5,469 nucleotides of DNA from an uncultured Campylobacter sp. (GTDB lineage Bacteria; Campylobacterota; Campylobacteria; Campylobacterales; Campylobacteraceae). Positions within the stretch are counted from its first letter, which is position 1. Every line of letters begins with the position of its first letter. The stretch is from positions 1 through 5,469 of the forward strand of contig NZ_CALHIK010000055.1 in assembly GCF_938030785.1 (NCBI RefSeq). The letters are read 5' to 3'. The translations under genes were made by a program, and so were the position numbers. Of the stretch, positions 1-4,841 are shown one piece after another. Below the pieces are notes generated by a model. That model ran no database searches. It had not been told where the DNA came from and saw nothing but the letters and a program-made list of their open reading frames with translations.

Positions 1-139
1 ATGCTAAGGTATTGTTGCTATCGCATTCGCTTTGCAACTTGCTTATACCGGGATCTTCTTGTTCCGCCGATGACAAAGCTGTGGTCCCAGCCGACGATAC
101 AGCCGCCATCGCGATCAGCGCTAAAAATATCTTTTTCAT
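1..139 (-). CDS. Exported protein, N-terminal fragment, possibly Sel1-repeat family (runs off left edge)
   Basis: Reading leftwards from the ATG at 139-137, 46 codons are open to the window edge. The first ~25 residues form a typical Sec signal peptide: MKK, a hydrophobic core of residues 4-17 (IFLALIAMAAVSSA), then small residues allowing cleavage after Ala17 or Ala25. The product should therefore act in the periplasm or outer envelope. The last visible residues, KLQSECDSNNTLA (34-46), resemble the start of a Sel1-like repeat as found in Helicobacter and Campylobacter Hcp-type proteins (leucine, Cys, a short polar turn, then Ala-Cys). That family guess is inference from 13 residues. A weak GGGG Shine-Dalgarno lies about 8 nt before the start. 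The gene diverges from hisD. I am sure of the exported N-terminus and unsure of the family. Confidence 0.75.
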   Translation of the reverse strand, partial: MKKIFLALIAMAAVSSAGTTALSSAEQEDPGISKLQSECDSNNTLA

Positions 140-165
140 AGATTGCCCCGTTTAAAATTTCGGCT

Positions 166-171
166 ATTTTA
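166..171 (-). promoter_or_regulatory. Possible -10 box for the leftward exported-protein gene
   Basis: The minus strand reads TAAAAT here, 26 nt before the ATG at 139, in an AT-rich run. No -35 is recognisable, as is usual in Campylobacter. It lies in the divergent spacer shared with hisD. The assignment is weak because the whole spacer is AT-rich. Confidence 0.25.
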
Positions 172-267
172 TTTCATTTTTGCTTAATCTTTTGAAAATC
201 AGCGCGCCCAAAGGGTTTTTAAATTTATCCGGCCGCGAGCTTAAAGGCGAAATTTAGCAAAAAGCGT

Positions 268-273
268 TAAAAT
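268..273 (+). promoter_or_regulatory. Possible -10 box for hisD
   Basis: TAAAAT lies 24 nt before the hisD ATG and would start transcription near 280, giving a leader of about 18 nt that holds the AGGAG site at 288-292. No -35 hexamer is visible. Similar AT words are common in the spacer, so this is tentative. Confidence 0.3.
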
Positions 274-297
274 TAAGGGCAAATTTAAGGAGCGAAA

Positions 298-1587
298 ATG
301 AAAATTTTAAAAAGCACGGACGCAAATTTCAAAGAGGAGTTCGCGAGGCTAATGCGCCGCGGCGAGACGGATATGAGATCGGTAATGCCCGTCGTAAGCG
401 GCATCATCGAGGAGATCAGAGCGCGCGGCGACGAGGCGCTGAGCGAGCAGATAGAGAAATTTGATAGATGGCGCGTGCAGGGCGATCTGGCTATCACGCA
501 AGAGCAGATGAGCCGTGCCTACGAAGGCCTAAGCGCAGAGCTTAAAAACGCGCTACAGATCGCATACGAGCGCATCTACGCCTATCACGAAAAGCAGCTT
601 GAGAGGAGCTGGTTTAGCTTCGATCCAAGCGGCGCGATGCTCGGGCAAAAGATCACGCCGGTAGATCGCGCGGGGCTGTATATCCCGGGCGGCAAGGCGG
701 CGTATCCAAGCTCGCTTCTAATGAACGCGATCCCTGCAATCGTCGCGGGCGTGGAGGATATCAGCGTCTGCACTCCCGCCGTGGGCGGCGTCGTAAATGA
801 GCTACTGCTTGCGGCGATGCATGTGCTAGGGATCAAAAAGGCCTACAAGGTGGGCGGTGCAAGCGCGATCGCGGCGATGGCATACGGCACGCGCACGATC
901 GGCAAGGTCGACGTCATCACGGGCCCTGGGAATATCTTCGTCGCGACCGCCAAAAAACTCGTTTTCGGCGACGTGAATATCGATATGATCGCAGGCCCGA
1001 GCGAAGTGGGCATCATCGCAAACGCCGCGGCAAATCCGCGCAACATCGCCGTGGATCTACTCAGCCAAGCCGAGCACGACGAGATCGCGAGCAGCTTTTT
1101 GATAAGCGACGATGAAAAATTTGCTCTTTGCGTCGCTGAGCATATAGAGCAGCAGCTTCCTACGCTCGCTCGCGAGCCGATCGCTCGCGCCAGCGTCGAA
1201 AACAAAGGCGCGATCATCATCGCGCGCGATATGAGCGAGTGCGTAGAATTGATGAATGAGCTTGCCGTCGAGCACCTAGAGATCGCGACCGAGAACGCCT
1301 ACGAGCTGCTTCCGCGCATACGCCACGCAGGCGCGATATTTTTGGGACACTATACGCCCGAGGCGATGGGCGATTACCTCGCAGGCCCCAACCACACGCT
1401 GCCTACCGGCGGAAGCGCGCGATTTTTTTCGCCTTTGGGGGTTTATAACTTCATCAAACGAAGCTCGATCATAGCGCTAAATAAACGTGCCATAGACGAG
1501 CTAGGGGGCGCGTGCATGGCGCTAGCGGACGCAGAGGGGCTCGGCGCGCACAAAAAATCGGTGCAGATTAGATTTGATGAGAAGTGA
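298..1587 (+). CDS. hisD: Histidinol dehydrogenase
   Basis: This cytoplasmic zinc enzyme carries out the last two steps of histidine synthesis, oxidising L-histidinol through histidinal to L-histidine with two NAD+. The 429-residue product has the usual full length for HisD. Visible signatures are IPGGKAAYPSS (129-139), the segment GPGNIFVATAKK (209-220), and AGPSE (232-236). The metal ligands expected from E. coli HisD (Gln259, His262, Asp360, His419) appear as Gln257, His260, Asp359 and His418. The catalytic Glu-His pair appears as Glu325-His326 in VEHLEI. Nothing essential is missing, so the enzyme should be active. The ATG is fixed by AGGAG at 288-292 with 5 nt spacing. No other his gene is in view, so here hisD is a single-gene unit or the end of a scattered pathway. 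It is clearly more GC-rich than its flanks. Confidence 0.98.
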   Translation: MKILKSTDANFKEEFARLMRRGETDMRSVMPVVSGIIEEIRARGDEALSEQIEKFDRWRVQGDLAITQEQMSRAYEGLSAELKNALQIAYERIYAYHEKQLERSWFSFDPSGAMLGQKITPVDRAGLYIPGGKAAYPSSLLMNAIPAIVAGVEDISVCTPAVGGVVNELLLAAMHVLGIKKAYKVGGASAIAAMAYGTRTIGKVDVITGPGNIFVATAKKLVFGDVNIDMIAGPSEVGIIANAAANPRNIAVDLLSQAEHDEIASSFLISDDEKFALCVAEHIEQQLPTLAREPIARASVENKGAIIIARDMSECVELMNELAVEHLEIATENAYELLPRIRHAGAIFLGHYTPEAMGDYLAGPNHTLPTGGSARFFSPLGVYNFIKRSSIIALNKRAIDELGGACMALADAEGLGAHKKSVQIRFDEK

Positions 1588-1642
1588 TTTTGCGCTACAG
1601 CCCCAAGAGGCGGCGGGGGCGAAATTTTAAAGACTACCTGCA

Positions 1643-1658
1643 GCAGTTGCGAAACTGC
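1643..1658 (+). terminator. Small stem-loop after hisD, possible weak terminator
   Basis: GCAGTT pairs with AACTGC around a GCGA tetraloop of the stable GNRA class, 55 nt after the hisD stop. The stem is only 6 bp and is followed by GAGCCGAAATTTT rather than an immediate T run. It may be a weak terminator or an mRNA 3'-end stabiliser. Confidence 0.3.
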
Positions 1659-1664
1659 GAGCCG

Positions 1665-1678
1665 AAATTTTAAAATTT
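1665..1678 (+). repeat. Perfect 14-bp AT palindrome, copy 1
   Basis: AAATTTTAAAATTT is its own reverse complement. The same word recurs exactly at 1725-1738 and 5142-5155, with a one-base-longer variant at 3469-3483. All four lie between genes. Confidence 0.6.
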
Positions 1679-1724
1679 AAAGACGAGTTAAATTTTAAAG
1701 AGTATCAGCGTCGCGGAGAGAGTA

Positions 1725-1738
1725 AAATTTTAAAATTT
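1725..1738 (+). repeat. Perfect 14-bp AT palindrome, copy 2
   Basis: This is an exact second copy of AAATTTTAAAATTT, 60 bases after the first, in the hisD to small-secreted-protein spacer. It lies upstream of the promoter at 1808-1816, where AT-rich DNA could act as an UP-like element. That role is inference. Confidence 0.6.
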
Positions 1739-1807
1739 CAAAATCGTTTTAAATTTAAAAAAACGGATCCATTTGATTAAAATTTAAGGTAAATTTACTA
1801 AGCGAAT

Positions 1808-1816
1808 TGCTATACT
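1808..1816 (+). promoter_or_regulatory. Extended -10 promoter of the small secreted protein gene
   Basis: TGC-TATACT is an extended -10 box differing from TATAAT at one base. It lies 27 nt before the ATG at 1844 and would give a leader of about 20 nt that carries the ribosome site. There is no clear -35, but the upstream DNA is strongly T/A-periodic, as in sigma-70 promoters of Campylobacter. It suggests that this gene is transcribed independently of hisD. Confidence 0.55.
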
Positions 1817-1843
1817 TTCGTTGATTTTTTACAAGGAGAGAAA

Positions 1844-2134
1844 ATGAAAAAATCACTTTTAGTTTTGGCTAGTTTTGGCTTTGCGCTAAGTCTTAGCGCC
1901 GCAGATCTTGCAGATAGCTGCAAAGAGTACTTCGCAGACCTTGACAAGATGGTCGATACCTATAAACAAGCGGGTCAAGAGCAGCAAATGAAGATGTATG
2001 AGGATCAGAAAAAGCAATCGATGGATCAAATCGCTGCGCTTCCTAAGGAGCAGCAGGATGCCACTTGCAAGCAAGCTAAAGATATGCTTAAGCAAATGAT
2101 GGAGCAGATGAAACAACAAGGCGTTATGAAATAA
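1844..2134 (+). CDS. Small secreted Met/Gln-rich protein, DUF5339-like
   Basis: The 96-residue product has a clear Sec signal peptide: MKKSLLVLASFGFALSLSAA, with cleavage most likely after Ala20. The mature part of about 76 residues is highly polar and probably helical. It has two cysteines (26 and 75) that could form a periplasmic disulfide pairing the ends of the chain. It is rich in Gln and holds nine Met (36, 49, 51, 60, 81, 85, 86, 89, 95), clustering in the C-terminal MLKQMMEQMK. The architecture recalls the DUF5339 family of small periplasmic proteins seen in Campylobacter and Pasteurellaceae, whose function is unknown to me. The family call is from memory of the pattern. AAGGAGA at 1833-1839 lies just before the ATG. 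The gene has its own promoter and terminator, so it is a monocistronic unit. Metal binding by the Met residues is possible but speculative. Confidence 0.9.
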   Translation: MKKSLLVLASFGFALSLSAADLADSCKEYFADLDKMVDTYKQAGQEQQMKMYEDQKKQSMDQIAALPKEQQDATCKQAKDMLKQMMEQMKQQGVMK

Positions 2135-2151
2135 GCGCCCTGCCTGCATTC

Positions 2152-2173
2152 GCGGCTAGTTTCGGCTAGCCGC
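2152..2173 (+). terminator. Rho-independent-type terminator after the small secreted protein gene
   Basis: GCGGCTAG pairs perfectly with CTAGCCGC (8 bp) around the six-base loop TTTCGG, 17 nt after the stop codon. It is followed by TGCTTTAAATTT, a modest T-rich tail. Stem strength and position fit a transcription terminator for the upstream gene. The tail is imperfect, so efficiency is uncertain. Confidence 0.6.
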
Positions 2174-2179
2174 TGCTTT

Positions 2180-2631
2180 AAATTTACCCACACGCTGGCG
2201 TTCGCCGCCGATTTTAACTTCAAATTTTATCTTTTCTACACACAGCGCGTTTCGTTTTAAACATATTGCGTTTTTTTAGCGCGTCGTTTTACTATATCGC
2301 CGCTCGCTGCGTAAAATTTTGCGAGCTTGAAATTTTGCGGCGACTTTGTCTTGATTATGATCGCCTACGCAGGGCTAAAGAGAGCGGAGCGTTTAAAATT
2401 TCTTCGTAGGCGCGGTATTATTTCGAGCGGTATTATTGTAAACGGCGCAAAATTTTACGTCCGCCGTTACGCGAAAGCGTTGCCGTAAAGGGCGCAGTCT
2501 CGCTAGCTCGCACCGCCGATGAAAACGTTTCATCGTGCCGCGAACGAATTAGCCTACGATGAATGCGCGCTACTGCGCCGAGTGCGGGCTGGCTACGATA
2601 AAATCACGTCGCTGTGCCAAGTAGAGCGGGC
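2180..2631. other. Gene-free stretch between two convergent genes
   Basis: I see no supported gene in these 452 bases. The longest plus-strand frame checked, from the ATG at 2357 to the stop at 2486-2488 (43 codons), has no ribosome site. The stretch holds several AAATTT words, an 8-bp inverted repeat CGCCTACG/CGTAGGCG (2362-2369 and 2405-2412), two imperfect 15-base direct repeats that begin GCGGTATTATT (2412 and 2427), a small ACGC-GAAA-GCGT hairpin (2469-2480) and the stronger hairpin at 2517-2535. It may be decayed or repeat-derived DNA. Confidence 0.5.
2517..2535. repeat. 8-bp inverted repeat, CGATGAAA-ACG-TTTCATCG
   Basis: Two perfect 8-base arms flank a 3-base centre. Outside them GCA (2510-2512) and TGC (2536-2538) can pair further across a four-base bulge. 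No T tract follows on either strand, so it is not a standard terminator. It sits about 100 bases beyond the yeaK-like stop and could be an mRNA 3' structure or a protein-binding site. Confidence 0.45.
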
Positions 2632-3327
2632 TTATTCGCCGTCCTGTGCCTCTTCAGTGAAGCTAACGATGCGCGGAGCTGCGATGCGCGCGTAATCCTG
2701 CGCGTTTAGGATGATCGAGTGATCGAGCAGACCCGCGTTGAAAGCGATCTCTTCAAAGCGTCCGAACAGCGACGGATCGGCGATTAGCAGCAGCTTGTCG
2801 TGGAAGCTAAAGGGCGGCACCGAGCCGATGACGCAGTCCGTGAGATCGCCCACTTCATCGGGGCTTACGAGCGATGCTTTCGTGCCGCCGAGCCCCTGCG
2901 CCAGGCGCTTTAGATCGGTTTTATGATCGGCTGCGAAAACCGCTAGGACGTAGATCCTGCCGTTTCTGCCCGCGGGTTTGTCGCTAGGAAGCTTCAGCTG
3001 CTGCGGCACGTTTGCGCAAATTTGATCGGCGGTTAAAGTTAAATTTCCCGCGCAGGCGCCGTTTTCGCAGCCTTGAGCGGTTGCAACGCAAGAAGCGTTG
3101 GAGCTTTGCGCGCTATCCGATAAATTTAAATTTTGCGTGAAAGAAATTTGCCCGTCCTTAAAGCCCTTGATCGTGCAAACCAGAGCCTTTGCGCCTTGAC
3201 CTAGCTGCGTGCCGCGGATTTTGGCGACTTCGGCGGAGGTGCCCGCGCTTTCGTGAGCTACGACGCGGAAGCACGCCCCCTGCTGCGTCAAAAGCTCTTT
3301 TAGGCTTTCGAAAATTCTCTCTGACAT
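2632..3327 (-). CDS. yeaK: YbaK/EbsC-family aminoacyl-tRNA deacylase, YeaK-type, with large internal insertion
   Basis: This cytoplasmic trans-editing enzyme would hydrolyse mischarged aminoacyl-tRNAs, protecting translation. Three blocks closely match E. coli YeaK as I recall it: residues 15-55 (RVVAHESAG, RGTQLGQGAKALVC, with the family's conserved Lys at 47), 126-188 (YVLAVFAADHKTDLKRLA, ASLVSP-EV, and GSVPPFSFH at 168-176) and 189-224 (GRFEEIAFNAGLLD). YeaK has about 167 residues; this protein has 231. The excess is a single insert at about residues 56-123, where E. coli has a short turn. The insert is Ser/Ala/Asn-rich with four cysteines (80, 87, 92, 104). The ATG is fixed by AAGGAG at 3333-3338. 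A perfect TATAAT lies just upstream, so it is probably monocistronic. The family is certain; the exact tRNA substrate is not. Confidence 0.93.
   Translation of the reverse strand: MSERIFESLKELLTQQGACFRVVAHESAGTSAEVAKIRGTQLGQGAKALVCTIKGFKDGQISFTQNLNLSDSAQSSNASCVATAQGCENGACAGNLTLTADQICANVPQQLKLPSDKPAGRNGRIYVLAVFAADHKTDLKRLAQGLGGTKASLVSPDEVGDLTDCVIGSVPPFSFHDKLLLIADPSLFGRFEEIAFNAGLLDHSIILNAQDYARIAAPRIVSFTEEAQDGE
2959..3162 (-). other. In-frame insertion in the yeaK-like gene
   Basis: These about 204 bases encode residues 56-123, which have no counterpart in YeaK-type proteins as I know them. They hold five AAATTT words (3018, 3041, 3122, 3128, 3144) while the remaining ~490 bases of the gene hold none. 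A 6-bp hairpin CAACGC-AAGAA-GCGTTG (3084-3100) lies inside. The frame is kept with no stop. Boundaries are estimated from where the recognisable family blocks end and resume, and could shift by several codons. Confidence 0.6.
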
Positions 3328-3349
3328 GCTCTCTCCTTGTTTTTGCGAA

Positions 3350-3355
3350 ATTATA
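3350..3355 (-). promoter_or_regulatory. -10 box of the yeaK-like gene
   Basis: The minus strand reads a perfect TATAAT, 22 nt before the ATG at 3327. It would give a leader of roughly 15 nt carrying the AAGGAGAG site. No -35 is present at the usual distance, where the sequence is GC-rich, which fits Campylobacter promoter habits. Confidence 0.6.
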
Positions 3356-3659
3356 CTGAAATTTTAACCAAACGGCGCGTCTGCGCTAAATTTTGCAGCT
3401 TTACCGCCTTTACCGGCGCAATGCTTGCCGCCGCCGCGCGAGCTTTGTATGTCGTGCATTTTACGGCTAAATTTTTAAAATTTAAAAGGCATGCAAGCTG
3501 GAGAGCGCTAAATTTTACGGACGCAATCTATGCAAAAGTACGATGAAATTCTGCCGCACGCAAAATTTGCGCACAGATGCAGCAAAATTTCGCGATTAAA
3601 ATTTACGCAAAGGCGTAGCCTGGTTTTTAAAAATGGCGGTTAAATTTTCTGCGCGCGAT
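3356..3659. other. Gene-free AAATTT-rich stretch
   Basis: No supported gene is seen here. The stretch has about ten AAATTT words, including the 15-base variant AAATTTTTAAAATTT at 3469-3483. A plus-strand frame (3337-3546) is open but starts at TTG inside the yeaK promoter and reads as low-complexity sequence produced by the repeated words. No RNA gene was recognised. Confidence 0.5.
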
Positions 3660-3683
3660 TTAGCTTTTGCGAGCGATTTTATT

Positions 3684-3755
3684 TTTTACGAGCAGTTCGG
3701 CTTTTGCGCGCGGTTCGGCTTTTACGAGCAGTTCGGCTTTTACGAGCAGTTCGGC
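3684..3755. repeat. Four-copy 18-bp tandem repeat
   Basis: Unit TTTTACGAGCAGTTCGGC occurs perfectly at 3684-3701, 3720-3737 and 3738-3755, with a variant at 3702-3719 (TTTTGCGCGCGGTTCGGC). More degraded copies seem to precede it from about 3646 (TTTTCTGCGCGCGATTTAGC, then TTTTGCGAGCGATTTTAT). The unit is six codons long and lacks stops in one frame of each strand. On the plus strand an ATG at 3633 leads to a 41-codon frame with FYEQFG repeats ending at TAG 3756-3758. On the minus strand an ATG at 3800 leads to a 46-codon frame with AELLVK repeats ending at 3660. Neither start has a convincing ribosome site, so I do not call a gene. Confidence 0.85.
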
Positions 3756-3847
3756 TAGCCGGCTCGTTTGCGAACAGCTAGTTTTCTGCGGCGCGGACAT
3801 CTATCGGCGGGTCTTAAAAGCGGATCGTGTATCTCTTTTGTAGGCGG

Positions 3848-4357
3848 CTAAGCTTTTCTGCGTGCACGGACTCGCGCGACGACCTGCCAGAGCCCCGCGT
3901 CGCTTCGCAGCTCCTTCCGCCACGAAAACGACGCCTCGCTCATCTGTGAAAAGACATAGCGCATCGCCCCATCGCCGTTTTGCACGAGCACGATCTCTTC
4001 CGCCTCCTTGTGCGCAGTTAGGCGCAGCGCCGTGCCGACGCAGCCGTAAAAAATATCCCACGTCCCGCTTGCGGGCTCATAAATCCTTATCGTCGTGCCG
4101 TATTCGGCGTCCGGTTGCGGATTTGCGAGCCGCTGTTCGCGCGAGGGCACGATAAACACGTCCTGTACCGCGTATCCGTCCAAAACCCGCGCAAAGAGCC
4201 ACTCGCCTCTAACTTCGCGCGGCGTGCCGCTCTGCAAGCCGTCCGTCCACCATATATCCCAATCGCCAATGAGCGGCGCGAAAAAATCGTGCTCGCTCGG
4301 TATCTTTGCGCTCCGCTCGTCGCTGCACAGAGCCTTTGCAAATCCGCTTTTTTGCAT
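3848..4357 (-). CDS. DUF1579-like protein of probable lipocalin-type fold, ecotin operon partner
   Basis: The 169-residue product has no signal peptide or membrane segment. It shows the block pattern of DUF1579-like, single-domain beta-barrel proteins: FFAPLIGDWDIWW (25-37), GEWLFARVLDGYAVQDVFIV (51-70), YGTTIRIYEPASGTWDIFY (86-104) and FSWRKELRSDAGLW (144-157). The family assignment is by pattern and moderate. Its biochemical role is unknown; small-ligand binding is an inference from the fold type. The start is taken as ATG 4357, which sits 5 nt after GAGAAG; a TTG one codon earlier (4360) would be too close to that site. It lies 17 nt after the ecotin stop on the same strand, so the two are probably co-transcribed. 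It is more GC-rich than ecotin, and several other frames are open across it on both strands, which are shadows. Confidence 0.8.
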   Translation of the reverse strand: MQKSGFAKALCSDERSAKIPSEHDFFAPLIGDWDIWWTDGLQSGTPREVRGEWLFARVLDGYAVQDVFIVPSREQRLANPQPDAEYGTTIRIYEPASGTWDIFYGCVGTALRLTAHKEAEEIVLVQNGDGAMRYVFSQMSEASFSWRKELRSDAGLWQVVARVRARRKA

Positions 4358-4362
4358 CAACG

Positions 4363-4368
4363 CTTCTC
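4363..4368 (-). promoter_or_regulatory. Ribosome binding site deciding the ATG start at 4357
   Basis: The minus strand reads GAGAAG followed by CGTTG and then ATG. The 5-nt spacing matches the other genes here, whereas the TTG at 4360 would have only 2 nt. This favours ATG 4357 as the start. Confidence 0.5.
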
Positions 4369-4374
4369 GCGAAA

Positions 4375-4800
4375 TTATTTCATCTTGCGGATTTTAGGCT
4401 CTTTGCTCTCTACGAGTTCGTAAATTTTAAGCTCGACCTTGACGTCTTTGGGCGCTAAAATTCTAATTTCACCGCCGTCGTAGGCGAATGGATGCGTGAG
4501 CTCGTAATAGATCCGCTTCTTTTGCTTCTTGCCGTCGCACAGCATCAGCGTTTGAGCAAGCTCATCGCCGCCGCTAAACTCGTAATAAAGCCCGTCCGAG
4601 CCCTCTTTTTGCTCTATTTTGCCGCCAATCAGATACGCGTCGTTGCAATCGGCTTTGATCTCTTTCGAAAAGATCGCTTCGACCTTAAACTGCTGCGGCG
4701 GCATCTTTGACGGCGTTAGCTGAAAGACGTTTAGCTGCTTTTGCGCCTCGCCGCCGAATAAAAACAGCGGCAACAAAAAGAAAAATACGCTTTTTCTCAT
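4375..4800 (-). CDS. eco: Ecotin, periplasmic serine-protease inhibitor
   Basis: Ecotin is a dimeric periplasmic inhibitor of trypsin-fold serine proteases such as trypsin, chymotrypsin and neutrophil elastase. The 141-residue product begins with a signal peptide (MRKSVFFFLLPLFLFGGEA), probable cleavage after Ala19. Compared with E. coli ecotin recalled from memory, it keeps FQLTP (26-30), DCN (51-53), IGGK (58-61) and LCDGKKQKK (87-95) against ACPDGKKEKK. Cys52 and Cys88 match the single conserved disulfide. The reactive-site loop aligns as T84-L85-M86, putting Leu85 at P1 where E. coli has Met84. The N-terminal arm before QLTP is about 15-20 residues shorter, and one Pro after the loop Cys is missing. 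AGGAGT (4806-4811) precedes the ATG. It is the first gene of a two-gene unit. Confidence 0.9.
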   Translation of the reverse strand: MRKSVFFFLLPLFLFGGEAQKQLNVFQLTPSKMPPQQFKVEAIFSKEIKADCNDAYLIGGKIEQKEGSDGLYYEFSGGDELAQTLMLCDGKKQKKRIYYELTHPFAYDGGEIRILAPKDVKVELKIYELVESKEPKIRKMK

Positions 4801-4832
4801 TTTTTACTCCTATTTAAAAAAGTTTGCGCCTA

Positions 4833-4841
4833 ATTTTAGCA
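4833..4841 (-). promoter_or_regulatory. Extended -10 promoter of the eco operon
   Basis: The minus strand reads TGC-TAAAAT, an extended -10 box 32 nt before the eco ATG. It has the same TGC extension as the promoter at 1808-1816. There is no obvious -35. A transcript from here would start near 4826 and cover eco and the downstream DUF1579-like gene. Confidence 0.5.

Noticed and set aside
1168..1177. GCTCGCGAGC palindrome inside hisD
   Set aside because: It falls in ordinary coding sequence (residues about 291-294) and is explained by GCG/CGC-rich codon use.
285..1275. Several antisense frames across hisD
   Set aside because: hisD is fully supported by catalytic residues, and the antisense frames follow from its GC-rich codon pattern.
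2357..2488. 43-codon plus-strand frame from ATG 2357
   Set aside because: No Shine-Dalgarno site precedes it, and it contains the 15-base direct repeat and AAATTT words typical of non-coding DNA here.
3337..3546. 69-codon plus-strand frame
   Set aside because: It begins at TTG inside the yeaK promoter and leader, has no ribosome site, and reads repeated Lys-Phe pairs that come from the AAATTT words.
3684..3755. CRISPR-like array
   Set aside because: The 18-bp units are directly abutting with no spacers and there are no cas genes, so it is a simple tandem repeat.
3801..4423. Multiple overlapping frames on both strands across the DUF1579-like gene
   Set aside because: Only the 3848-4357 frame shows a family-like block pattern and an operon position. 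The others are Arg/Ala/Ser-rich shadows.
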